Source: Phymorhynchus buccinoides
Lineage: Eukaryota > Mollusca > Gastropoda > Neogastropoda > Raphitomidae
Assembly (NCBI GenBank): GCA_017654935.2
Contig: CM065711.1
Coordinates: forward strand, 36,639,814-36,703,813
Length of the DNA: 64,000 nucleotides
Direction: 5' to 3'
Shown here: one piece after another, positions 1 to 10,606 of the stretch
How positions within the stretch are numbered: the first letter of the stretch is position 1
How the letters are laid out: every line of letters begins with the position of its first letter
The notes under the pieces: generated by a model
Databases searched by the model: none
The model's input: only the letters and a program-made list of their open reading frames with translations
What the model was told of the DNA's origin: nothing
Made by a program: the position numbers and the translations under genes

Positions 1-234
1 CCTCCATTACATTCTTAGTGGTAGTTTGCACTGGTAATGCAAATGAAGAATATGTATGTTTGTTGGTGTTTCCAGTGAATGCTTTTTGGACTATGGCCAA
101 AGGTTTTCAGGGCCGTGAGTACATCCTTGGCGGAGATTGAACTGGAGTTCCAGAATGAGACTTCTGCATTTTTGGTTTGCGCTGAAAGTTCAAAACATCG
201 CTTCTTGGGTTATACTAATAAGAATATGTTTTAC
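1..234. other. Unassigned sequence left of the CA microsatellite
   Basis: Nothing recognisable as a gene. Short open frames here run on into the CA repeat and look incidental. Confidence 0.5.
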
Positions 235-446
<212 letters not shown>

Positions 447-480
447 CTGTCGCGACTGTCAAAACTGTCCAGGGTGACCT

Positions 481-1343
481 CTATGGCATTCCAAACGTCA
501 AACAATTATTTGCACGATTTTTAGTGGTAAAATGAGGCATTTTCCTCATTCTGTGCACACAATTCATTCTGTGGTGCACAGAATTCATTCTGTGGCACAC
601 ACAATTCATTCTGTAGGACATAATTCATTCTGTAGGACAGAATTCATTCTGTGGCACACACAATTCATTCTGTAGGACAGAATTCATTCTGTGCACAAAA
701 TTTATTCTGTGGGATACACATTTCATTTTGTGCGCAGAATGAATTATGTGTCCCACAGAATACATTTTGTGCACAGAATGAATTCTGTGTCCCACAGAAT
801 GAATTCTGTCCGACAGAATGAATTCTGTCATGACAGAATAAATTTATGTCCGACAGAATAAATTCTGTCCTATAGAATGAATTCTGTCCTATAGAATGAG
901 TTCTGTGGGAAACACAATTCATTCTATGGAGAACGAGGCTCATTTGCATATGATGGCGATTGTAGGTACCTAGGTAGTGTTCATTACTTTAGAAATGTGT
1001 TGTTGGAAATGTATGCAACTGTCTTAAAACTTTTTTGTAACTAAGACCCCCCCCCCCCCCCCCCCCCCCCATCTTTTCTTTTCAAATAAAAGAAAATAAT
1101 TATATTATACGAAACCTGCTAACAATAGTATAGCTCCTCTTATTTTGGCCTACCAAAGCAACGCCGACATTTCTTGGTGTACGATCGATGACAGGAAGAC
1201 CAAAAATTGATCTACTGCCGTTGTCAAGAGTAGCGACGCTTTTTGGAGTGAGATGTCAAACAATCTACAATCGCCTACAAGAAGAAGGTAGGCAGTTTGC
1301 CCACCCCCCCCCCCCCTCCACACACACACACGCACACGCACGC

Positions 1344-1375
<32 letters not shown>

Positions 1376-1850
1376 TACACACACACACAACACACACACA
1401 CACACACAGACAGTGACGTCATATGCAAATGAGCCTCATTCTCCATAGAATGAATTGTGTTTCCCACAGAACTCATTCTATAGGACAGAATTCATTCTAT
1501 AGGACACAATTTATTCTGTCAGACAGAATTCATTCTGTGGGACAGAATTCATTCTGTGGGATAACAGAATTCATTATGTGCACAAAATTTATTCTGTGGG
1601 ACACAGAATTCATTCTGCGCACAAAATGAAATGTGTATCCCACAGAATAAATTTTGTGCACAGAATGAATTCTGTCCTACAGAATGAATTGTGTGTGCCA
1701 CAGAATGAATTCTGTCCTACAGAATGAATTATGTCCTACAGAATGAATTGTGTGCACCACAGAATGAATTATGTGCACAGAATGAGGAAAGTGCCTCATT
1801 TTACCACTAAAAATCGTGCAAATAATTGTTTGACGTTTGGAATGCCATAG
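481..1850. mobile_element. Foldback (long inverted repeat) element, 1.37 kb
   Basis: The outer end CTATGGCATTCCAAACGTCA at 481 is repeated in inverted form at 1831-1850. The inner end of the left arm (about 915-955) matches the start of the right arm (about 1418-1462) in inverted form. The arms are therefore about 430-475 bp each. They consist mostly of diverged short units around the near-palindrome CAGAATTCATTCTG, joined by CTGTGGCACAC, CTGTCCTACAG and similar linkers. The spacer (958-1417) holds a 32-bp poly-C run, a helix-turn-helix-like fragment and a CA/CG microsatellite. ACCT directly flanks both ends (477-480 and 1851-1854), a candidate 4-bp target-site duplication. The superfamily is not identified. 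Confidence 0.8.
1185..1290 (+). pseudogene. Helix-turn-helix fragment of a transposase/integrase-like protein
   Basis: The plus strand reads TGRPKIDLLPL followed by VATLFGVRCQTIYNRLQEEG. This resembles the GRP(K/S)I plus helix-turn-helix segment seen ahead of integrase-core domains in invertebrate transposon-like proteins. Nothing after it is coding; it runs into poly-C and CA repeat. It lies in the spacer of the foldback element, so it is probably a relic of that element's source. The family assignment is inferred from a short stretch only. Confidence 0.35.
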
Positions 1851-1989
1851 ACCTCAGGGTCATGTCGTTTCCAAGCACTGCCGTGAACACATTTATCTTG
1901 GTCTTATAGAAAACACCGCATGCACCCAATGCTATTTGTTAAATAGCTTTCTTGGTCTTATATTAAACACCACAAACGCCCAATGCTAT

Positions 1990-3157
1990 TTACCAGATGG
2001 CTTTATTGGTCTTACAGAATACGCCATAAATATCCACTGCTATTTTCGTGAACTCTGCTCTGAACTTGGTGCCAGTCAAACAGTACAGGTAGAAATTGAT
2101 TGCATTGTTGAAGTTATACAGCACTTCGTTGGTTGCTGTAAAACACCCAGAACGGTCCGCGCTGAATGGGGTCGCTCTGATCAACATAGCCCTCAAACAA
2201 GAGCATTACAGCAAGTGGTGTTGTCAGGAGGAAAAAGGCAACATTGGCAACAATCAAGGTGACAGTCAGTGAAGAGACTTTCTGTTGTCTGGAATCCTGG
2301 CTGGCTTGTTGTGTTGAAAGATTTTTGTTTGTTGCTAAAGATCTGACCAGAGTCCACACCAGAACACCATTGCTGGTGGCCAGTATAATCAAAGGAACAA
2401 GGCAAAACTGAAGAAGGCGAATCCAAGAGTCTATTGTGTACATAAACCATCCATACGTGCCTGATCCCGAGTAAGGTACTTGACAAAAAAACCGATATAC
2501 ATCATATCCATATAGATTATGACAATTCGCCAAAGTAAGAACGAGAATCGTTATACCAGAAGAGGCCCGTGACTTTCTCTTGGTCCACACAGCACCGACA
2601 CGAAGTGGCCACAGCACAGAGGCAGCTCTGAGCATGGTGAGTGACACCAGCATCCAGGACGATACAGGCTGTGCTACACGACCCATCAACATGTACACTT
2701 TGCACTGCCACGAGCCCTGGTGCCGTAGATAAGTAAATGTGGCCGTATGTTGGAGAACATTCTGGAAGGGAGTTACCAACATGGCCTGGTCAGACACGGC
2801 CAGAACTGTGAAGAAAACACTGGACGTGGATGACGGAAGGCGAAGCATGATCAGAATGATCATCACATTTCCAAAAACACCAAACACAACCATGATTGGA
2901 TCAGCTATATTCCTGATGAAATTACCTGTATTTATATAGATTTGATACAGTTCATCCCAGGAGTATCGTTGAACACGGTCTGAGGGCTGCATTGTACAGG
3001 TCGCTTTGAAGATTTGTTGGGGTTTCTCGTTCCTGATTCCGATTTTCTTTGCCCCTTGCATAGAAGGTTCTCTTTTTTTCAATGATTTGCACATACAAAC
3101 AAACATTAATGCTAACATCATCAAAAAGTATGAACAGCTTATTAACAATCCAATCAC
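1990..3157 (-). CDS. Class A orphan peptide-type GPCR, frameshifted before TM7
   Basis: The open frame from 3157 to 2114 (347 codons) carries TM1 (about residues 84-107, with the GN motif), TM2 (114-135, LAVSD), TM3 starting at the conserved Cys (about 152), TM4 (about 200-221), TM5 (about 243-273) and TM6 (about 293-321, FFLLTTP). The DRY position reads MLRAASVLWPLR, and TM4 ends in CHNLYGYDV. This is the look of lophotrochozoan orphan receptors with SVxWPxR after TM3 and an N-H-x-x-YG stretch after TM4. The frame stops at 2114 without TM7. TM7 (NEVLYNFNNAINFYLYC, an NPxxY variant) and a short tail to the stop at 1990 are in the next frame, overlapping between about 2114 and 2196. One base-level indel therefore separates them: either assembly error or a pseudogene. 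A later start such as the Met at residue 56 (2992) is possible, because the first 25 residues look like a signal or anchor segment. No intron is seen, as is common for such receptors. The ligand is unknown. Confidence 0.75.
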
Positions 3158-3699
3158 ACCATAGCATCGGAAAATGAGTTATAAATAGGCGTAGTGTTTA
3201 CATTTGCATACAACTTCATATTTTTCATATACAAACATAATGCCTACAAATCAAAGCATTCAAGAATACATTGCCTGTTTCTGAACCGATTCGCTTCAGG
3301 TTTAATAGGGGTTTATTTCGGCCCCATACGCCGGAGATATAAACCCCCTCACCCATTGCCCCCCCCCCACGGCTGCCTCTCATCGTTCTCAGAGCTCTCT
3401 ATTCATACAAGTAACTTTGTGACATAATAATAGTATGTTCATTACTGTTATGCAATTAACTTTTCTTAGAATAAATATGCTTACAGATTTGACATAAAAA
3501 AGAAAAAGCAGTCAAACAAGCACTGAAATTATTTGTTTTTTCGAACATGATAGCAGTAGCGATTTGGATACAGATCTTGATTCCGACTTACCATGACTTA
3601 GGTGCTCCCTCGTCTGCTCGATGCATGAGGCAGTCAATGCTCTCCACTGGGCATGGTCAGCCAGCTTGTCTATGTGTATATTGTAGTGTGTGTGTTTCA
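3158..3699. other. Intergenic stretch, no gene seen
   Basis: AT-rich, with a short poly-C run near 3361. Around 3287-3345 there is a short stretch (GAACCGATTCGCTTCAGGTT) resembling the units at 8097-8420. No coding signal. Confidence 0.5.
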
Positions 3700-5190
3700 G
3701 CGCATGTGGACAAGCTTCAGGTCCCTCTCCACTGTCTGTTTCCAGTTCATCATGTCCATGTCACTCCAGCGTCTGTCGACAAGCTTCAGGTCCCTCTCCA
3801 CTGTCTGTTTCCAGTTCATCATGTCATGTCATGTCACTCCAGCGTCTGTCGACAAGCTTCTTTATCCCTCTCCACTGTCTGTTTCCAGTTCATCATGTCC
3901 ATGTCACCCCAGCGTCTGTGGACAAGCTTCAGGTCCCTCTCCACTGTCTGTTTCCAGTTCATCATGTCCATGTCACTCCAAGCGTCTGTCGACAAGCTTC
4001 AGGTCCCTCTCCACTGTCTGTTTCCAGTTCATCATGTCCATGTCACTCCAGCGTCTGTGGACAAGCTTCAGGTCCCTCTCCACTGTCTGTTTCCAGTTCA
4101 TCATGTCCATGTCACTCCAGTGTCTGTGGACAAGCTTCAGGTCCCTCTCCACTGTCACTTTCCAGTTCATCATGTCCATGTCACTCCAGCGTCTGTGGAC
4201 AAGCTTCAGGTCCCTCTCCACTGTCTGTTTGTTCATCATGTCCATGTCACTCCAGCGTCTGTCGACAAGCTTCAGGTCCCTCTCCACTGTCTGTTTCCAG
4301 TTCATCATGTCCATGTCACTCCAGCGTCTGTCGACAAGCTTCAGGTCCCTCTCCACTGTCTGTTTCCAGTTCATCATGTCCATGTCACTCCAGCGTCTGT
4401 CGACAAGCTTCAGGTCCCTCTCCACTGTCTGTTTCCAGTTCATCATGTCCATGTCACTCCAGCGTCTGTGGACAAGCTTCAGGTCCCTCTCCACTGTCTG
4501 TTTCCAGTTCATCATGTCCATGTCACCCCAGCGTCTGTGGACAAGCTTCAGGTCCCTCTCCACTGTCTGTTTCCAGTTCATCATGTCCATGTCACTCCAG
4601 CGTCTGTCGACTGTCAAGCTTCAGGTCCCTCTCCACTGTCTGTTTCCAGTTCATCATGTCCATGTCACTCCAGCGTCTGTGGACAAGCTTCAGGTCCCTC
4701 TCCACTGTCTGTTTCCAGTTCATCATGTCCATGTCACTCCAGCGTCTGTGGACAAGCTTCAGGTCCTCTCTCCACTGTCTGTTTCCAGTTCATCATGTCC
4801 ATGTCACTCCAGCGTCTGTCGACAAGCTTCAGGTCCCTCTCCACTGCCTGTTTCAAGTTCATCTGTCCATGTCACTCCAGCGTCTGTCGACAAGCTTCAT
4901 GTCCCTCTCCACTGTCTGTTTCCAGTTCATCATGTCCATGTCACTCCAGCGTCTGTCGACAAGCTTCAGGTCCCTCTCCACTGTCTGTTTTCCAGTTCAT
5001 CATGTCCATGTCACTCCAGCGTCTGTCGACAAGCTTCAGGTCCCTCTCCACTGTCTGTTTCCAGTTCATCATGTCCATGTCACTCCAGCGTCTGTCGACA
5101 CCATTCATCATGTCCATGTCACTCCAGCGTCTGTCGACAAGCTTCAGGTCCCTCTCCACTGTCTGTTTCCAGTTCATCATGTCCATGTCA
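3700..5190. repeat. 69-bp minisatellite, about 21-22 copies, coding-derived
   Basis: The unit is CTTCAGGTCCCTCTCCACTG plus 49 bp, containing HindIII (AAGCTT) and often SalI (GTCGAC) sites. Copies are highly alike, with a few indels (near 3830, 4230, 4610, 4860, 5100). The period is exactly 23 codons, so open frames run for hundreds of residues on both strands. The minus strand reads WKQTVERDLKLVDRRW then SDMDMMN. That resembles the C-terminal tail (TWRRTVExDLKxxxxxW) of non-LTR retrotransposon reverse transcriptases, so the unit probably began as a LINE fragment. Expression as protein is not supported. Confidence 0.95.
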
Positions 5191-5206
5191 CTGTAGTGTT
5201 TTTGAG

Positions 5207-5272
5207 CAGAAAAAAAATAAAAAAAAAAAAAAAAAACATATAAAATAAAAAACACAAAAAAAAAATAATTAG
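5207..5272. repeat. A-rich low-complexity tract
   Basis: About 65 bp of nearly pure A with occasional T and C directly after the minisatellite. It could be a LINE 3' tail or an assembly edge, since a gap follows. Confidence 0.8.
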
Positions 5273-5309
5273 ATATACTCAAAATCGCAGAACATAAAGC
5301 GAGTACCTC

Positions 5310-5809
5310 NNNNNNNNNNNNNNNNNNNNNNNNNNNNNNNNNNNNNNNNNNNNNNNNNNNNNNNNNNNNNNNNNNNNNNNNNNNNNNNNNNNNNNNNNNN
5401 NNNNNNNNNNNNNNNNNNNNNNNNNNNNNNNNNNNNNNNNNNNNNNNNNNNNNNNNNNNNNNNNNNNNNNNNNNNNNNNNNNNNNNNNNNNNNNNNNNNN
5501 NNNNNNNNNNNNNNNNNNNNNNNNNNNNNNNNNNNNNNNNNNNNNNNNNNNNNNNNNNNNNNNNNNNNNNNNNNNNNNNNNNNNNNNNNNNNNNNNNNNN
5601 NNNNNNNNNNNNNNNNNNNNNNNNNNNNNNNNNNNNNNNNNNNNNNNNNNNNNNNNNNNNNNNNNNNNNNNNNNNNNNNNNNNNNNNNNNNNNNNNNNNN
5701 NNNNNNNNNNNNNNNNNNNNNNNNNNNNNNNNNNNNNNNNNNNNNNNNNNNNNNNNNNNNNNNNNNNNNNNNNNNNNNNNNNNNNNNNNNNNNNNNNNNN
5801 NNNNNNNNN
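5310..5809. other. Assembly gap (500 N)
   Basis: Exactly 500 N, a conventional placeholder of unknown true length. It follows a long minisatellite and an A tract, typical places for assembly to break. Confidence 0.99.
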
Positions 5810-6016
5810 CACAAGCGATTTAACACCTATTCACTAAAAGGCCATCAAACTGGGTCTATTAATCCATAGACCTAATGTTTAGTTTTGGAAGTAAAGGATC
5901 TTAAGATCTACTTATATGTCACAGAAGAATCCCGAGACTGCAGATGGATTTTTGTTCTCTACCCAGTAAATTTATGGAAAGTTTGGCTGAAATCTGGCTC
6001 GGCGGTGAAGGGTTAA
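5810..6016 (+). mobile_element. TTAA-flanked MITE (piggyBac-like ends), 5' cut by gap
   Basis: Shares the internal sequence of the copies at 11427, 21525, 30035 and 35455: AAGGCCATCAAA, then the VV-ATATGTCACAGAAGAATCCC and CTCTACCCAG blocks. It ends GGCGGTGAAGGGTTAA. The left end is lost at the gap. Confidence 0.75.
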
Positions 6017-6134
6017 CAGAAAGGAAAGCATTATCATCGCGTGCTTCGCAGGTGACATTAACTAGCGACAGGCTGAAGGGACAAAACCTGTGTTTTCAGT
6101 GCCTTACCTTGTTTGTGACGAAATCACAGTAAGA

Positions 6135-6275
6135 TCTGACCGAGCGTCTTCACGGGTCTTGCATGGACAACATTCCTGTTATTGTTTGCCTTAAGTTCTT
6201 GTATCAATGTAAAGCGCATGAGCTCTGTGAGAAAGAAGCGCTATATAAAGTCCCATTACTATTATTATAATATTG
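6135..6275 (+). repeat. LINE 3' tail fragment
   Basis: TGTAAAGCGCATGAGCTCTG, then GCGCTATATAAAGTCCCATT and an ATT-rich tail. This is the usual 3' end of CR1/RTE-type LINEs in lophotrochozoans. Related tails are at 42470-42520 and 45015-45082. Confidence 0.6.
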
Positions 6276-6394
6276 TGCTTGGCATCTATTGTTACAGGCT
6301 TTGTCAGACTTCTGTCATCCATCAAAATTAGACCTCGGGCCAATGCTGCCAATTTGGGTTTTTATATTTTAGTGCTTGTTAAGTGAAAACAAGT

Positions 6395-6775
6395 GGGTAT
6401 TAGGTACTTTATAGTCACAGAAGGATCTCTGTGAAATTTGGGTTGCTCCCACTTGAGCAGAGCAGCGGCGCAGCCAGAGCACGCCACCCTTTTTTTTGGA
6501 GGGGGGTGAATGCGAATTTTGTATGAACTAAGATGAGTAAAGGTTGGACCAAAAATGAATTACGTTGCACACTGGGTTATAAACGGTGCTAGTGCATATA
6601 GGCGCACACGGAGACCTCATGGTATTGTCTCATCAAAAGAAACTCCACGTTCAGACTGCAAGGCACTAGTGTAAAGTGAGAGGAAAAATCCGACCTGTAG
6701 CCACTGAGGTTCGAACTCGGTTTACTTGACACGATGCGAACGTGCTACCACTGTGCCACTAAGTTGATAGCTAAT
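6395..6775 (-). mobile_element. tRNA-derived SINE
   Basis: On the minus strand the head reads GTGGCACAGTGGTAGCACG (A-box-like) then GAGTTCGAACCTC (B-box-like), as in a tRNA. The body follows with TGAGACAATACCATGAGGTC and CGTGTGCGCC, then the GGGTGGCGTGCTCTGGCTGC block. The body is shared with 8948-9225 and 35100-35330. The head does not form a proper acceptor stem, so it is a SINE and not a tRNA gene. Confidence 0.7.
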
Positions 6776-7074
6776 ACATGTACTATAAGGAATTCTTGTG
6801 TACATCTCCAGTGGCAGGCCAAGTCATTCGTGAGAATGGTCATATCAATGGCTTTAAAAGATTTTAAATATGTTGGCTGCTTGCGATGATTGCATTCTGT
6901 CTGTGTTTCTACATATTTTATGTCGATGTGGATTTTGTTTTTTGGTGTGTGGGGTTGTTTTTTTCATAACTATATTCATATCGCAGTAAAAGTTCATAAA
7001 ATGTTGCTGAAGATCATGTTAATAAAGTAGGTCATTTTGTTGTGGTACTCGATATGTAATCAAGAAGAAAAAAA
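6776..7074. other. AT-rich sequence, nothing recognised
   Basis: No coding frame, repeat or inverted structure stands out. Confidence 0.5.
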
Positions 7075-7217
7075 AAAAGAACCCCCCCTACCCCCCCCCC
7101 CCCCCCCCCCCCCCACCCCCCACCCCCCCCCCCCTCAGATAGAGATCCCCACCCCCCCCCCCCCCCCCATAGTCCCCCCCCCCCCTACCCTTTCTTTTTT
7201 CTCCCCCCCCCCCCCCC

Positions 7218-7252
<35 letters not shown>

Positions 7253-7282
7253 ACCCCCCCCCCCCCCCACCAGATCCCCCCC

Positions 7283-7314
<32 letters not shown>

Positions 7315-7436
7315 TGATCTGTCCCCTCCACCCACACCACACCCCCCCCCCCCCCCAAAAAAAAAGAAAAAAAAAAAAAAAAGAAAAAAAAAAAAAAAAA
7401 AAAAAAAGAAAGAAAAAAAAAGAAAAAAAAATATCC
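7075..7436. repeat. Poly-C tract followed by poly-A tract
   Basis: About 280 bp are almost pure C with occasional A, T or short interruptions, then about 75 bp almost pure A. The Pro-rich and Gly-rich open frames here are incidental. The complementary strand is G-rich and could form G-quadruplexes. Homopolymer lengths in such assembled sequence are unreliable. Confidence 0.95.
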
Positions 7437-8082
7437 TCTGCTTCCTTTAAACTCCCCCCACACCCCACTGTCTGAATTATGATAGCATTTGGACACAATT
7501 TTATATTATGTAATCATTTTCAATCCTTTGGGGGGGGGGGGGGGGGGGGGCTAGCGGTTGTATCAAATTGTAAGAGATTGTTGAAAAATTCTTGCTATAT
7601 AAGGCCAACAAGGTTTTCTGAAGCATTTTGTCAGCTGACCTTTCCAATCTTAAGTGCCATTTGCCATCAAACAGCTGTTTTGTTGTTTGTCAAATGTTGA
7701 GGTCATAATTCTCTTGCCATGTATGTATTCATATAGTCATTGATTCTCTTGATTGTATCTTCTGTTCAATGCAAATATTTAGATTGCTTGTGTTTTGTAT
7801 CATACGTGTTGGTCTCTTTGATCAGAATAAGCCACGAATGATTTAATGCGTTGATCAAATCAGGAACAATTAAGATTAGCGTTAAACTCAAAATGAGCTG
7901 GTTAATGACATTTTTCACATGCTGGCATAACATTTATAGCTAATCTCTCTCAATCAGTCTTTATTCAATGATAAGACATTCACTTACTCTGATAAACAAA
8001 AAGAGATGTATAAGACACGGATAACTAACAATCATATAGTAATTTAGCAAGTGTCTCGTGTGTGTGTGTGTGTCTGAAACAC
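7437..8082. other. AT-rich intergenic sequence
   Basis: A 20-bp G run lies at about 7531-7550. Otherwise no gene or repeat I can name. Confidence 0.5.
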
Positions 8083-8425
8083 AAAAACGGGCCTTATAAC
8101 TCCGCCATTTTTCGATCGAATCGCTTCAAATTTGCTGCGAGGCTTGCGGTGGTCAAGGCAAAGCCTGGCGGCAAATTTGAAGAAGAATCGGGAGAGTGTG
8201 TCACTCTCAGAGCAGCACCAACGGGAAACGGGGCCTTATAACTCCGCCGTTTCTTAACCGAATCGTTTCAAATTTGCTGTCAGGCTTGCTGTGGCCGGGG
8301 CAAAGCCTGGCAGCAAATTTGAAAAGAATCGGGAGAGCGCGTCACTCTCAGAGCAGCGCCAACAGGAAACGGGGCCTTATAACTCACCGTTTCTTAACCG
8401 AATCGCTTCAAATTTGCTGTACTCA
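8083..8425 (+). repeat. Tandem repeat, about 2.3 copies of a ~142-bp unit
   Basis: Each unit contains GGGCCTTATAACTCCGCC, CGAATCGCTTCAAATTTGCT, GCAAAGCCTGGC and GAATCGGGAGAG. Unit starts are near 8083, 8227 and 8368; the third is cut short. No coding role. Confidence 0.85.
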
Positions 8426-8947
8426 GCGCTACCCCCCCCGCCAGTACTTGGCATTACTGTTACTGGGCGTTACCAGTACTCGACATTGCGCTAGTTTGTT
8501 TTATTTATCTAGCTATATACATGTATATTTCTTTAGAATGCCAACATGCCATGAAATTCTGATTAGAACACAGAAATGTTTTAATGATTTAATAATCGTC
8601 GTTTTGGTGCATGAGATGATTTCTCAGCAACTGTTTTTAATATATTTATATTGTCTTGTATTATATGGTGCGTTTTATTCTGATTTTATTCTTGATCTTT
8701 AATTAAGATTGTGAAAATGTTGTGAACTTGGAATTATTATTTTTCAGATATAAAGTTGGTTTGCCTTGTTGCATGGGATGAAATGGTTATGGGCTGTAAA
8801 TATTTTTTATAAGAGCGAGTAAAAGTAATGGAATGAATATTTTCGCATGTTTCCGCTATGTGAAAGTGTGTGTGTGCTTTTCATATTTTTTAATAGCTCA
8901 GGTGGATACATTGTGTGTTTTGTTATACAAGGTTGATCTTTATGCTA
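8426..8947. other. AT-rich intergenic sequence
   Basis: A poly-C/pyrimidine patch at 8432 and otherwise AT-rich sequence with no coding signal. Confidence 0.5.
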
Positions 8948-9180
8948 AGGTTAGGTTAGGTACATTATAGTCACAGAGGCGTCTGTGTAAATTCGGGTTG
9001 CTCCCACCTGGAGAGTGCGTCGCAGCCAGAGGTGCGCCACCCAATTTTTTTATTATTTTTTTTTTTTTGCATGCGATTTTTGTTGTGACTGAGGAAGGGG
9101 GGGGGGGTAAATTTTGACGCAAATGACAACTTTTTTCGTTGCCACTGGGTTTAAACGTGTGCTAAGTGCATGGGCACACG

Positions 9181-9211
<31 letters not shown>

Positions 9212-9225
9212 TGTGTTGACAGTCC
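8948..9225 (-). mobile_element. SINE body, same family as 6395-6775
   Basis: Shares TAGGTACATTATAGTCACAG and GGGTTGCTCCCACCTGGAG with the other copies. At 9170-9215 it has GGGACCTCGGTTTATCGTCT then CATCCGAAAGAC, resembling a central domain common in mollusc SINEs. The tRNA-like head is not evident. Confidence 0.6.
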
Positions 9226-9301
9226 TGAGATGACCATAGCTGTTGACAGTCAGGACTATCAAGGACTGAGGACCAACTGACTGACTGACAACTCTGGATT
9301 T

Positions 9302-9615
9302 CTTCTTCTTCGATCGCTTTCCTGTCCCTGTCAATTATGAGTGCAGATGCGACATGCTGTTGTTATGCGCCTAACTAAGAAATAGTTAGGCCCAGCAAGT
9401 CCGACTTCGGCTGAAGGAAATCTTTTTGAAAGTGTTTCATGAAAGAAGGCAGGAGAATGGACTGTGGTAAGGCAGAAAGATAGCAGATGACAGTAAGCAA
9501 AGGGAAAAGCAGAGTCAAAGAGAGTGACAGACTAGAGGAAGTTACAAGCACAGAACTTCCAGAAGGTGGGGGAACTATGCAAAACAAGACCCCGGTATCC
9601 CCACGGGGGGAGCTC
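9302..9615 (-). mobile_element. SINE with (GAA)n tail
   Basis: On the minus strand it runs from CCCCGTGGGGATACCGGGG through GAAGTTCTGTGCTTGTAACT and GGCCTAACTATTTCTTAG to GATCGAAGAAGAAG. Copies of the same body are at 10171-10440, 21091-21377, 51430-51645, 53650-53866 and 58548-58892; the copies at 51225 and 53457 show a tRNA-like head. Confidence 0.75.
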
Positions 9616-10170
9616 TGGAGGTTATCTCTACCAAAGTCCCCTGAGCTTTGAATTTTCAGAACGGCTTAACACTTACCAGGCCATTTGTCAGCAGTAGGTA
9701 TAAAACACAACTGCCTCAAAAAGCCTCTCCTTGGCTTAAGGCTCAGACCAATTGACATAGGCTAGAACACCAAGGCTACATCAAAATGTTATGCTATGCA
9801 TAGTTATGCGGGGATTGTCTTCAGCCACGACAAGCTCCCAGCATAACATCATCAGTCTCCGACAAAAATCCCCTGAAGACGGAGTGTGGCTGCCCATGTG
9901 GCGGGGTAATCAAAAACGGTCACATAAAAATGTTTTTTTTTTTTTTTTTGTTTTGTAATGTTATTTTCTCATCCCTAGCTGATGCATTTGTACCATAGTG
10001 TTCAAGCTTCTTCAGCTGTTGGGATGATCCCTGAAGTCTTTTAGCCAAGGTACGTCAACAACAAGCCTGAAGCTTCAAAAAATTAACATTCCGATGGTTG
10101 GCACATCAGCTGTAGTAGAATTACCCTATTATATTTTTTAGACTATAAGGCGATACTTTTTTCCCAAGAT
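9616..10170. repeat. Dispersed repeat copy (partner at 38335-38525)
   Basis: 9873-10070 matches 38362-38525: GTGTGGCTGCCCATGTGGCG, GGGTAATCAAAAACGGTCAC, then CTCATCCCTAGCTG and a tail ending near GTACGTCAACAACAA. The 5' part (9616-9870) is unassigned. 10130-10165 carries a piece of the ACTATAAGGCGATAC MITE. Confidence 0.55.
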
Positions 10171-10440
10171 TCTTCTTCTTCGATCACTCAGACAGTTTCC
10201 TATCAATTATGAGCACAGATGCGTCATGCTGCTGTTATGCACCTAAGTAAGAAATAGTTAGGCCCAGCAAGTCTGACTTCGGCTGGAGGAAATCTTTTTG
10301 AAAGTGTTTCATGAAAAAAAGGCAGGAGAATTGGGCAGAAAGATAGTAGATGACAGCAAGCAAAGGGAAAAGGCAGAGTCAAAGAGAGTGACAGATTAGA
10401 GGAAGTTACAAGCACAGAACTTCCAGAAGGTGGGGGAAAC
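10171..10440 (-). mobile_element. SINE with (GAA)n tail, second copy
   Basis: Same body as 9302-9615, in the same orientation, running from the TTCCCCCACCTTCTGGAAGT block at 10440 to the tail TCGAAGAAGAAG near 10171. Confidence 0.75.
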
Positions 10441-10606
10441 TATATATACAAAAGACCTAAAAAAATGTTACTAAATACTTCAATTTTTATGATAATATTA
10501 TATATTTTTAACGCTGTAAAAATGAGAAGGGGGGGGATTTTGAGAGTTTTTTGTTTCTGACAATTCCCATGCCTGGCAATCGATAATATAGAAATTTGGC
10601 CTTGTA

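Noticed and set aside
1837..2262. Plus-strand 141-codon open frame
   Set aside because: It is antisense to the GPCR TM7 region and has no recognisable sequence.
3547..5248. Plus-strand open frames of more than 500 codons over the 69-bp array
   Set aside because: The unit length is a multiple of 3 and contains no stop in several frames, so all these frames are open by construction. The minus strand, not the plus, resembles a known protein tail.
7037..7498. Pro-rich and Gly-rich open frames
   Set aside because: They translate poly-C, poly-G and poly-A runs and have no protein character.
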